From Linum tenue (taxonomy: Eukaryota > Streptophyta > Magnoliopsida > Malpighiales > Linaceae): DNA of 64,000 nucleotides. Below the pieces are notes generated by a model. That model was not told where the DNA came from, made no database searches, and saw nothing but the letters and a program-made list of their open reading frames with translations. Made by a program: the position numbers and the translations under genes. The stretch is from contig CAMGYJ010000010.1 in assembly GCA_946122785.1 (NCBI GenBank), positions 11,073,467 to 11,137,466 of the forward strand. The letters run 5' to 3'. This document shows, in pieces, positions 34,301 to 42,470 of the stretch; the first letter of the stretch is position 1, and every line of letters starts with the position of its first letter.

Positions 34301-36679
34301 CTTGGGGACAAACACCACATTGGATAACCACGTGACATAGGTTGCCTCCTCGACAAACCCGGCGTCTAGGAGCCTATCCACTTCCACCCTAAGCAGGGCC
34401 TCCTTTTCTTGAGAAAGGTTCCTTCTCTTCTGCTGAACCGGCCTCCTCCCTTCCTCAACTGCCAACTTATGCACAGCCGTCTCAGGCGCTACCTCGGGCA
34501 TTTCTTTAGCACTCCACGCGAACAACTCCGCAAATGCTTTCAACAGAGCGACCAACTTCTCGACCATTTCGGGAGGCGCCTGGACCGAAATCCTGATCTG
34601 CCTTTCCGGTCGCCCCTCATCCAAGGGGATCAGCAATTCTTCGTCGGCCGCCTCCGCTCTGGGCGCCTCCTCGGACGTAATCGTATTGATCCTTTGACTT
34701 TTACGCGGCCGCACGCCCTTAAGCATAGTATAAATGGGGGCGCCTCTTCCTCTTGCGATACCCACTCCCTTCGGCGCTATGAACTTCAACGTCTGATGAC
34801 AAGTGGACGCCACCCCATTGAACAAGGCCAAAAGGGGCCTGCCGAGTATAGCATTGTAGGGGGAGGGGCAATCCACAATCCCAAAATCGATAGCATGAGT
34901 GACCCGCTGCTCTTCATCGCCCAAAGTAACAGGGAGGCGCACGCGCCCTATTACCTTCGCGGGCGCCCCTGAGAACCCGACGAGCATCGAGTCCGACGGT
35001 CGAATTAAGTCAGGAGACAAGTGCATGCGCGCTACCGTATCCTTGAACAGCACGTCCATGGAACTCCCCGTATCCACGAGCATCCTCTTTACCATGCACC
35101 CTGCCACTATTCCTTGAATCTCCAGCGCCTCTAAGGAGGGGACCCCATAAGCTTCATCAGGCACCTGATTGAAACTAATGCACACCCCTTCGTGTCGATC
35201 AACCGATGCTGCTCTTAGGCGCCTGCTAGCTTCCAATTTCTCTCTCAAATCTCCGGTGCCTGTAATCGCGTCCACCGTAAGCCTCACCTTCTCAGGCGCC
35301 TTTTCCTGATCTAGCTCGAATGGAGGCGGGGGGAGATCCTCCTTGGGCCCCGCTCGGGCCACATATGCCCTGTGCACCCTCTCTTCCGGTTTTTTGACGA
35401 ACTCATTAAGCATGCCCCTGTCCACCAATCCTTGCAATTCAGTCTTCAACTGGTAACAATCAACTGTATTGTGCCCCCGTTCCCGATGGAAGTCACAAAA
35501 TCTATCCAGATTTTGTGGGTTGGGTTGCCCCCTCATAGGCCCTGGCCATCTCACGTGGTACCCCTTATCTTTTACGTATTGCAACACGTTCTTCGGCGAG
35601 TCGTTAAGCTCCGTGAATTGACTCACTTTAGGCGCCGGGCGCCCCGGATCACTCCTCCGCACCGGTGTGACCGACGTTCCTCCGTAGAAAGGCCTAGACT
35701 CGGGCGCCTGCCTTCGTCCATCTCCTTCCTCTCCCCTGGGTCGGCGCCTGTCGGCCCGCCTTGACGCCAGCGCCTCCTCCAACACTATAACTTTCTGCAC
35801 CCTTCGATCCAAATCTTCCGTAGACACTACATCCCTTTTAGCTAGCGCCCGACAAAGTTCCTCACTGGTGGTGCACTCCTCGAGGAGGACTCCAAGCACC
35901 GGGGGCTGCACATCTCTCACCGCCATGGCCACCGGGATCCATCGCTCATAGAACTCCCTCAAGGTTTCTCCCTCCTTCTGCTTGATCTTAAATAGTGAGC
36001 CCACGGTCAGTGTGCGCCTCTTCCTACTTGCGAACTTAGCCAGGAACATCGCCGCAAACTGCTCAAAGCATTCTATGCGCCCTTCCTCGATCTGATGGTA
36101 CCAATCTAATATGACGCCTGAGAATGTTGAGGGGAACACCTTGCATAAAGTTGCGTCCGAACTGTTGTACAACTGCATTTTGGTGAAGTAGCTGTTGAGG
36201 TGGTCGTCCGGGTCCGCCGTACCATCATAGGTGGGAAGCGGCGGAATGTTGGTACTAGCGGGCTCCATGAGCACGCTCCGGGCCAAAGGTTGCCTTACCA
36301 CAAACTGTTGATGCGGGCGCCCCGGCATCCACACATTCCTCTCTCCCTCAGAATCTCCGTAATCAGCCAGGCGCCTCATGCTGGCAAGGCGCCTCAGCGA
36401 GCTGGACTCCCCTTCAGCTTCCATCGTACGCTCCCTCTTCCTTGCTCCGGGACTTGGGGCGCCCTCCTTCAACATTTCCACATCTCTCCTTAACATCCCA
36501 ATGGCCTCGTCTTGATCGGCTATGATCTTGAACAGTTCCTTCTTAGTCACCGAGGCCCCATCTGAATCCGGGCGCGGGTCTTCACTTCCCTCATCCTCCC
36601 CCATGCTGGGCGTTCCTCCTCCTGCTTCTTGAGACGCCTCCCCCATGTGTTGCTCCTCCATCTCGCTTCCACCCTCCAT
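31388..36679 (-). CDS. Tat-1 Gag-Pol polyprotein, 1763 residues, uninterrupted
   Basis: The start ATG lies about 50 nt after the 5' LTR. Gag occupies roughly residues 1-480, with the capsid motif DPDDHLNSYFTKM, TFSGVILDWY and a zinc-knuckle-like CDFHRERGHNTVDC. Protease has VDTGSSMDVLF near 535. RT has DFTSLNRACPTDAYPMPRID, FSGYHQI and YVDDLIVKS near 900. RNase H follows (FRFQWDEACSEAFEDLK, VYYVSKTMG). A second, archaeal-type RNase H has VQVDGAASRVGAGAG near 1180 and KTNNAGEYAAV, the Tat hallmark. Integrase has the zinc motif HAGARSLEKTL...CHQCQIH near 1400-1440, WGMDLLGPF, VTDHGKQFD and PQANGQAEAAN. All catalytic acids I can identify are present, so it could be active. Confidence 0.96.
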   Translation of the reverse strand: MEGGSEMEEQHMGEASQEAGGGTPSMGEDEGSEDPRPDSDGASVTKKELFKIIADQDEAIGMLRRDVEMLKEGAPSPGARKRERTMEAEGESSSLRRLASMRRLADYGDSEGERNVWMPGRPHQQFVVRQPLARSVLMEPASTNIPPLPTYDGTADPDDHLNSYFTKMQLYNSSDATLCKVFPSTFSGVILDWYHQIEEGRIECFEQFAAMFLAKFASRKRRTLTVGSLFKIKQKEGETLREFYERWIPVAMAVRDVQPPVLGVLLEECTTSEELCRALAKRDVVSTEDLDRRVQKVIVLEEALASRRADRRRPRGEEGDGRRQAPESRPFYGGTSVTPVRRSDPGRPAPKVSQFTELNDSPKNVLQYVKDKGYHVRWPGPMRGQPNPQNLDRFCDFHRERGHNTVDCYQLKTELQGLVDRGMLNEFVKKPEERVHRAYVARAGPKEDLPPPPFELDQEKAPEKVRLTVDAITGTGDLREKLEASRRLRAASVDRHEGVCISFNQVPDEAYGVPSLEALEIQGIVAGCMVKRMLVDTGSSMDVLFKDTVARMHLSPDLIRPSDSMLVGFSGAPAKVIGRVRLPVTLGDEEQRVTHAIDFGIVDCPSPYNAILGRPLLALFNGVASTCHQTLKFIAPKGVGIARGRGAPIYTMLKGVRPRKSQRINTITSEEAPRAEAADEELLIPLDEGRPERQIRISVQAPPEMVEKLVALLKAFAELFAWSAKEMPEVAPETAVHKLAVEEGRRPVQQKRRNLSQEKEALLRVEVDRLLDAGFVEEATYVTWLSNVVFVPKPAGDWRMCVDFTSLNRACPTDAYPMPRIDLLVDATAYHEMLSFLDMFSGYHQIPMAEEDRLKTAFMTPFGNFCYRVMAFGLKNAGATYQRMVNTVFQRQIGRNVEAYVDDLIVKSHKRGDHLGDLRETFETMRLHNLRLNPLKCVFGAEAGKFLGFMITKRGIEANPKQVEAIIKLALPRTPKELQGLAGRLTALGRFIPRSADKAAPFFRILKKAVRFQWDEACSEAFEDLKRLLAAPTVMTAPKAGEVLYLYIAVSDVAVSAVLVSKEAPTGEERPVYYVSKTMGPHEKRYAPIEKAALAVVTAATKLRPYFQAHAIVVLTNLPLKSTLGSMDVAGRLVKWAVQLSEFDIRYAPRPAIKAQVIADFMAEGIVETEGVDQETWQVQVDGAASRVGAGAGIVIISPSGVMHEIALRFSELKTNNAGEYAAVVAGLRMARELGAQHVSVKSDSALVVNQLNGAFDVKEEALEAYVQAVRREGAWFREIEFVHIPREENAHADALSKLATALDFAEERKVIVTKEVPQEYVVATVGGSMETDGWMVPILGYLTAGTVPEDPKEAWRLRRKAARCSIIGGRLYKRSHSGTYLRCLSKEEGQAALEEVHSGTCGMHAGARSLEKTLLRQGYYWPTMRKDAKAHTGACHQCQIHANDIHIPAAPMQGNTGAWPFAQWGMDLLGPFPKAPGQLKYLIVALDYFSKWVEAEPLATITEAQVRKFTRRNIFTRFGLPESIVTDHGKQFDCKQFVEFCDAHGVVLRFSSVAYPQANGQAEAANKSILHGLHTRLLGAKGRWVEELPSVLWAHRTTFKVATGETPFALTYGSEAVIPVEINIPSFRVANYEPGPNEEDRVADLDLSDERREVASVRLEEMKRQVARYYNRKMRPHGISIGALVLKRDFRPCAQEGKLAPKWKGPYRVKEVIGAATFKLEHLNGKPVKRTWNAQNLRAYCAQPGARRLQYEKQKGNACGSM

Positions 36680-36710
36680 TGAAACTAGGCGCTTTCTTGT
36701 TGTGTTCTTC

Positions 36711-36729
36711 CCCTACCTGGCGCGCCAAT
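36711..36729 (-). other. Tat-1 primer-binding site
   Basis: Minus strand after the 5' LTR reads ATTGGCGCGCCAGGTAGG, in the place of the TGGCGCC-type primer sites of Tat elements. The tRNA is not assigned. Confidence 0.7.
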
Positions 36730-37261
36730 TGTTGAAGCCCACTCGATCGGCCTACTTTTCTTCCGTACCAGCTGACTCCCTCCCGATGAAGCCTGCACTC
36801 ACAGAGGTGGGCCTTGTGGCCCGTTAGTCCTCCAACGCTCAAGTCAGTATCTTTCTTAGAGAGAGAAGTGCTTGCAATGCACAATTTTTAGTGAGAGAAG
36901 CCAAATTGAGTAAATGCTTACCCACCTCGCTATTTATAGCCGATCATTGCTTACCTGGACTTTCCTGTACGGATTCCCACGTCACCCTTACATTTAATGC
37001 AAGTGATCTCGGGCGCCCGCTCCGAAGGTGATTCCGGGCGCCCTCCCCAAGTGCGCACAACTCACCTTTGGCGCCTAGCACGCTAGTACTTCCATTCCGG
37101 ATGCTCAGGTCCACTTGCTGTTCTGATCTAAACCCATGGGCGCCAATCACGGCCCACTCCGAAGTCCTGAGCGTGCTCCACTCTTCAGACTATTTGGGCT
37201 TTATGTCTCTTAACGGGCCTCACCCACGTGTCGAGGCCTTCTCATTCGCACACCCCCAACA
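36730..37261 (-). repeat. 5' LTR of Tat-1
   Basis: 532 bp, near-identical partner of 26796-27326. Acts as promoter for gag-pol. Confidence 0.95.
36926..36938 (-). promoter_or_regulatory. TATA box in the Tat-1 5' LTR
   Basis: Minus strand reads GGCTATAAATAGCG. It is followed by about 195 bp of LTR before the primer-binding site, a sensible R-U5 length. Confidence 0.65.
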
Positions 37262-37266
37262 CATAC

Positions 37267-38151
37267 TATGAGCCTACTACTGCCGACATTAATCAATCTA
37301 ACTACTCCTTTCTATCAAACTTGTAGCTTTGTCATTTTCTCTTCTGAAAGCGAGATTTATATGGTGAACGGAGGGAGGCAGAGGAAGGCCTAGTGACAGA
37401 GAGGGTCGGTATCGAAGGACCATCAACAACCTTGCCGAAGGAGGCTGGCGAGGGGTGCGATTTCGCCCAGCAGCAGAAGAGGTTGCAGATTTTGATGGAT
37501 CTCGGCGGAGCTTGTTGGAAATCTAGTTGGAGCTTGCGTTTTCAGATCTGGAGATTTAGATGTTTACCGAACAAAGGAAAAGTTTGAGGTTGATGAATTT
37601 TGAAGAAGTTAGAGATGGGTAGATCTGGTAAGGTGTAAGATTTGGGTCGGCCATTGAAGGCAATGGGTAAATCTGAAAGTGGAAGAGATTCATCGGGATA
37701 AGGCATAAGGCTTAAGCAGAAAAGCATGTACTTTTGAAACGAGAAAGAGATTTTATGGGAGATGGAGTAGAGATCGGGGATGTGTTAAGTCTCAAGTGAT
37801 AAGGGAGTGGGTGGGATAAAGGAGAATTCTTGTCCACAAGATTTTTTGGATAAACTTCAAGGGTTTTAAATATATTTTTAATTTGATTGAGCTACAATGC
37901 GGACTGGGGAAAAGCAAATTGCCGCTTAAAACAATTAATTGGCGGCCTTTGAAAGTTTCAAACCAAAAAAAGTTGGCGCACTAAAATCTGAAATATTTTC
38001 CACAATTAACGAGGGGGACTATTTGTCAATACCACTCTTTGACCCCAATACCGATAGGAATGCAACGTGGTCGTTGATAGGGTACTTTTACCGATGGGAA
38101 TGGATACCCTCAGCACATTTCCCCTCGTTACAGCCCTGTTTTTTTGTAGTG
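37267..38151. other. Right part of the CACTA element
   Basis: Non-autonomous CACTA interior. No recognisable protein; the last 150 bp carry the subterminal boxes. A weak resemblance to coding DNA at 37390-37590 could not be assigned. Confidence 0.5.
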
Positions 38152-38154
38152 TAC

Positions 38155-38558
38155 GTTACTTATAGGTGTGATATTTTTGTTTCACCCCAAATGTTACCCC
38201 TAATCCCCTATCTCGTGACACCGCCTATAGCCACCTTCCCCCACCGAAAGCCGCTATGGATGATGGAACTCAAAAGTTGCTGGACCAACCAACCCGAACG
38301 TAGTGGAAACGAAGACAACACAATGCCACCTCCGACCGGCCACCGCCATACCAAACTCCTTATATACTTCGGCGAACCCCAACAACACGTGAGGGTGGTT
38401 TCCACTTTCCAGTATGCGGTTTACCGGCTAACTGCATGTTACTAACCAGGTAGAATTCGGTATATTGGGTGCCGTCTTTTGGCCACAGTATACCGATATT
38501 ATCGGTAACCGGTTATACCGTTAACCATTAAATTGATTACCACTCTTAGATGGGGATA
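38155..38558. other. Interval between CACTA and the hAT pair
   Basis: Unrecognised. Near 38455-38530 it contains GGTATA/TACCGG repeats resembling hAT MITE interiors, but no paired ends were found. Confidence 0.35.
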
Positions 38559-38566
38559 GTTTAGAC

Positions 38567-38945
38567 CAAGGTTGTCAAACCGATTTATACCGTTGTGCCG
38601 GTTTTGCAAGTGGAATGGTACGGCCGGTAGCATAACCAGTTTGTGTTGGTTCATGTCAGGTTTAAAAAAAAAAGTGAAAACAGTTAATATCCAATATATT
38701 TAATCATATATAAAACATATTTGTGGACAATTTACTTGCAATCCAACAAATATCATCAACATTTAACTATTAAGTTCATAAAATGAATAAAATATTAACT
38801 TTTTTATTAATTAATATAATATTATTTTATTTAGAATTTGTAAGTCGATCATACCACTCATATCGATGGTGTCATGCCGATTTCATGACTGGCACATGTT
38901 GAACCAAACTCAACTAGTCGACATATCACTGACATGACAACCATG
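38567..38945. mobile_element. hAT-type MITE, TIR CAAGGTTGTCA family, 379 bp
   Basis: Starts CAAGGTTGTCAAACC and ends ATGACAACCATG. Flanks GTTTAGAC (38559-38566) and ATTTAAAC (38946-38953) match at 6 of 8 positions. The same ends occur, better preserved, in the element at 52331-52795. Confidence 0.7.
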
Positions 38946-39028
38946 ATTTAAACTAGGGCTGGGAAACAGTCCGGTTCGATTTAAACCGGACCGGATTGAG
39001 CCGGTTTTTTATGACCGGATTGGGGACA

Positions 39029-40322
39029 GGTTACGGTGATTACTACATAAGTAGTAATCACCGTGGTTACTAAGGGTAAATTGGGTATGAAAAATAAATT
39101 GTATTAATTAATTTTTTTAATAAATTATATTTTAGGTAGTTACAAGAATCTATTAATTACAATTCTCCCTCTTTCTCTCACTTCCATAATCTTCAGCCAG
39201 ATCCCTTTTCCTTATTTTTCTCAATCTTTCTGCAAAAGAAAAAAAACACGAAATCACTACCAATCCATTAGATAATCACTACCACTTTGAAAAATATCAA
39301 TACCATTGCAGAAATAAATCTATACCATTACACGAAAACTACCAATATAAACAATCTACCAATATAAATCTATACCATTTCACAAAAAATCAATACCATT
39401 GCAGATTGAATCCATACCAATACATGCAAATTAATACCATTACATGATAATCAATACCAATGCGACAAAAACAATACCAATGCAAGAAAACACTACCACT
39501 CGGGCAAAATCACTACCAATGCGGAAAAAAAATTAGATCTTGGATTTTTATTCATCCCACCTTTTCCAGCGCATAACCTAAAAACTCAACTACCAGTCTA
39601 CCACAGAACAACAAGATCGAACCTAACAGTCACCAAAGGGAGGAAGAAGAAAAATCAGAAAGCAGAGAAATCTAACCTGAGGATCCTGGACGTCGTGGTA
39701 GAAAGGCGAAGCGGTGTGGAAGACGCCGTCGCAGCCCTGGACGACGGAATCGAACAAGCCTTCCTCGAGCAAGTTCGCCTTGAACAGCTGGAGCCGCTCG
39801 GAAGCTTCGTCGAGCGCGCGGAGGTGCTCGGTCTTCCTCGGATCGTCTGCGAACAAACAAACCGCCGCGAGCGGTGGTGAGAAAGGGGGGAAACGAAAAA
39901 GAGCGACGAAATGGAGAGGTAAATGATGAGGAAACTGACTTGGATCGCAAACGGAGGCCCTGACGGTGTAGCCGCGGGAGAGGAGGAGCTTGACGAGCCA
40001 GGAGGCGATGTAGCCGGAGGCTCCGTTGACGCAGACGGTTTTTGAGAATCTGGCGAATGGCTTGTTTGGGTTTTTGAGAATCTGGCCGGCGGAGTGACGC
40101 CGACGGGGGTGGGAGAAGGGAGAGACGGCGGCTAGGTAGATAGGTTGTATTAGGGTTTGAGTATAATATATACAGTAATCAGGTGTGGTGTGTTTTTCAT
40201 TTCCTAAATTATCCTTAGCTAATCTTAATCGTTAATTTAAAAACATAATAAAATAAAGATAATGAATGGTATAGATGTTGGTAGCCACCGTGATTACTCA
40301 AAATTGAGTAACCACCCTAACC
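39029..40322. mobile_element. Inner element with inverted ends and captured gene DNA
   Basis: The left end GGTTACGGTGATTACT and right end (reverse complement GGTTAGGGTGGTTACT) are inverted, and the left end also forms a perfect hairpin (GTGATTACTAC at 39037, reversed by 39062). The class is uncertain; I found no convincing target duplication. Confidence 0.55.
39678..40060 (-). pseudogene. Captured cinnamoyl-CoA reductase-like (SDR) gene fragment
   Basis: Two exon-like pieces of an extended short-chain reductase. About 39930-40060 encodes [20 protein letters not shown] and GYTVRASV, the Rossmann-fold NADP-binding start. About 39678-39846 encodes [43 protein letters not shown] and a GT donor. 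The intron between them is kept, with GT at about 39939 and CAG at about 39848. Intact CCR enzymes reduce hydroxycinnamoyl-CoAs to aldehydes in lignin synthesis and are over 300 residues. Only the first third is here, inside a transposon, so no enzyme is expected. A related reductase such as DFR or phenylacetaldehyde reductase is not excluded. Confidence 0.8.
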
Positions 40323-41142
40323 TATTCCGACCGGATTGGACTTATGCCCAACCGTAGACGGGATTGGACTGGGACACGGTTTAAACCAAACCGGATTGGA
40401 TGAGATACGGTTTGGTCCAGTTTTGACCGGAAACCTCACCAAGGTCGTCGGCGCTCGCGGGAATCTGGAGGTGTCGTCGGCTCGTCGATTGCGTCTGGTG
40501 ACGGAGGAGATCGATGCTCGACGGGAGAAAGGGCAGAGTTGGTAGATGATGGCGCTCGAAGGGAGATGTACAGGAGATCGACGCTCGAGCCTCGAAGGGT
40601 GATGTACAGGAGACGCCGAGACGGGGGAGACTGCTCTCGAGCGAACGGAGATCGAAGGGAGATGATGGCGCCGTCGTGTTCGACTCGTCGCTCGTCGATC
40701 GTCGCCCGCTGTTTGCCTCGTCGTCGTCGCCGCCGAGGGATAGAGCGAGAGGCGAGAGCAACCAGGCGGCAGGCAGCAGCTCGGTTCCTCAGAATCTGCT
40801 GCGCAGATGGAGATGGAAGGGGAGGAAGAGGAACGACGGATTTGCAATCTGCATTAGGCAATTAGGGTTTCGTCAATTAGGTCTTCTGTTGGGTTGGGTA
40901 ATGGGTAATATTTTGTTGGGTTATTGATTTAGTGGGTGGGTGGGTTGGGTAATATTTTGTTGGGCCTGGTCAATTGGTTAATATTTTGTTGGGCCTAGTC
41001 AATTAGTTATAACTTACTCGGCCCATCCAGTTTTAAACAGTTTTCCGATTTTAAACCGGACCGGGCCGGGTTTTCCCAGACAGCCAGCGACCGATAATTG
41101 GATTGGGTTATTGCGAATTCGGTTTCCGGATTCCCAGCCCTA
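40323..41142. other. Right arm of the 2.2-kb hAT-type element
   Basis: Purine/CpG-rich at 40440-40860, with overlapping open frames on both strands that are rich in Arg and Ser. I recognise no protein and treat them as compositional. Confidence 0.45.
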
Positions 41143-41150
41143 ATTTAGAC

Positions 41151-41482
41151 AAACCCGCTCGGATCATCCAAGAGTATCAAGGGCCACCTCATATCATATC
41201 CAATGTGGAGTAGCGTCTTGCAGGCTACAGGCGATCCATTGGCGAGGTCCCCACTCCCCACTACAAAAACAATAGACCCTGTAGGCTGTAAGCTTACTCA
41301 CTAAGCGAAAGGATAATAAAGCCATAAAAGGCACACGTCTCGCGACACCATCCGATCTCCACGTTTTCACACGTGTCGACACTGCTGCCTGCCACGAAGT
41401 AAACTTAGTAGAGGAACCGGGAGGCGGGGGGAAAGAAGGAACAGAACAAAACAAAATAGACCCGCAGCGGCAGCACTTGGCT
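41151..41482 (+). promoter_or_regulatory. Probable original distal promoter of the cystatin gene
   Basis: This non-transposon DNA lies directly left of the MULE that sits before the cystatin gene, so before the insertion it was continuous with that gene's 5' flank. It contains CACACGTGTC (about 41368-41377), an ACGT-core G-box/ABRE-like site. Promoter function is inferred from position. Confidence 0.4.
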
Positions 41483-41756
41483 CCGTTTTAGGGAGTTGCT
41501 AAAGGTCGCCCTTAAAATTGCTAAAGGTCGCCCTAAAAAGAATAAAAGTTACACTTTTAACCCCCATAGCTTCTTTACCTTCCCTTCCTCAAACAAACAT
41601 CACTTGGACTAAAAAAACACTCTCTAAGGAGAGAAAAATCTCTCATCGTCATTTTGAAGCCGATATCGTCGATAGGACGTCTGAATCATGAGTAGCGACT
41701 CCGACGAGGTAAGAACATGAACAAAAAAAAAAAAAAAAAACAGAAAATGGGAACCG

Positions 41757-42010
41757 CGGGTGATTTGCGGTCCGACCATGGTCCAACCGCAAGTGACCTG
41801 CGGTTGAACCATGGCTGGACCGCAAATCACCTGCGGTTGAGCCATTGGTGGACCGCAATTGACCTGCGGTTGGACCATGGTCGGACCGCAAATCACCTGC
41901 GGTTCAGCCATGGTCCAACCGCAGGTCAATTGCGGTCCACCAATGGCTTAACCGCAGGTGATTTGCGGTCCGACCATGGTCAAACCGCAGGTCACTTGCG
42001 GTTGGGCATT
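41757..42010. repeat. Left 33-bp-period array of palindromic CCATGG units
   Basis: CCATGG or a one-base variant recurs at 41776, 41809, 41842, 41875, 41908, about 41940 and 41973, a period of 33. Each centre is flanked by inverted ACCGCA / TGCGGT boxes. It lies inside intron 1 of the transposase gene. Because 33 is divisible by three, repeated-peptide open frames appear on both strands. Confidence 0.92.
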
Positions 42011-42149
42011 TTTTGGTTTTTTTTTTTTTTTTCGTTGAATAATTTTTTTTTTATATGATTTATGATTGTTCCATGAAATAATTTGTTGGGTTTTGATTTA
42101 TATAATTTATTAGATTTATTTGCATAATTATTTTTGGAATTGAAGGATT

Positions 42150-42470
42150 TAGCATTAGAAATTAAGATTAGATTTTTGGAATTGAAGGATTTAGCATTAG
42201 AAATTAAGATTAGATTTGGCCTTAAATTAAGATTAGATTTAATTTGGTGTTAATCTAGAAAATTAAGATTAGATTTTGCATTACAAATTAAGATTAATAT
42301 AATTTATTAGATTTATTGGGTTTTGATTAGATTTTTGGAATTGAAGGAATTAGCATTAGAAATTAAGATTAGATTTGGCCTTAAATTAAGATTAGATTTA
42401 ATTTGGTGTTAATCTAGAAAATTAAGATTAGATTTTGCATTACAAATTAAGATTAAATTTATTGCATAAA
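42150..42470. repeat. Direct duplication of about 125 bp in the transposase intron
   Basis: The block containing GCATTAGAAATTAAGATTAG and TGGTGTTAATCTAG occurs at about 42190-42297 and again at 42348-42455, with a shorter partial copy before the first. Confidence 0.85.

Larger units (their letters stand above)
26796..37261 (-). mobile_element. Ty3/gypsy Tat-lineage LTR retrotransposon (Tat-1), young and nearly complete
   Basis: A 10,466-bp element in minus orientation: 5' LTR 36730-37261, primer-binding site, gag-pol 36679-31388, a second gene on the opposite strand (28275-30793), polypurine tract, and 3' LTR 26796-27326. The order protease, RT, RNase H, a second archaeal-type RNase H, integrase, plus an antisense gene 3' of pol, identifies the Tat lineage (Retand/Ogre relatives). 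LTRs differ by two substitutions and one 1-bp indel, and the 5-bp duplication is exact, so the insertion is recent. Confidence 0.95.
26286..38151. mobile_element. CACTA (En/Spm-type) transposon split by Tat-1
   Basis: The left end reads CACTACAAAAAAAAG and the right end TTTTTTTGTAGTG, flanked by a 3-bp duplication TAC (26283-26285, 38152-38154). This is the CACTA signature. Subterminal boxes of the TTAACGAGGG / CCTCGTTA type recur in both orientations (26330-26480, 38005-38135). Its own DNA is only about 1.4 kb (26286-26790 and 37267-38151) and has no transposase, so it is a non-autonomous copy. The 10.5 kb between is a later retrotransposon insertion. Confidence 0.88.
38954..41142. mobile_element. 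hAT-type element, 2.2 kb, abutting the previous one and carrying a further insertion
   Basis: Starts TAGGGCTGGGAAAC and ends ATTCCCAGCCCTA. Flanks ATTTAAAC (38946-38953) and ATTTAGAC (41143-41150) match at 7 of 8. Both arms carry ACCGGACCGG-type inverted tracts. An inner block with its own inverted ends (39029-40322) makes up much of the length. Confidence 0.8.

Noticed and set aside
40317..40865. Arg/Ser-rich frames on both strands in the 2.2-kb hAT-type element
   Set aside because: Overlapping frames on both strands reflect CpG-rich composition; no domain recognised.
41259..41275. CACTACAAAAACA, a CACTA-like terminus
   Set aside because: No inverted partner end or 3-bp duplication was found for it.
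41624..41929. Repetitive open frames over the 33-bp array, peptides like AEPQVICGPTMVQ
   Set aside because: They exist on both strands because 33 is a multiple of three; they lie in an intron and are array artefacts.
41757..42010. Evenly spaced repeats resembling a CRISPR array
   Set aside because: The units are contiguous palindromes without unique spacers, inside a plant transposon.
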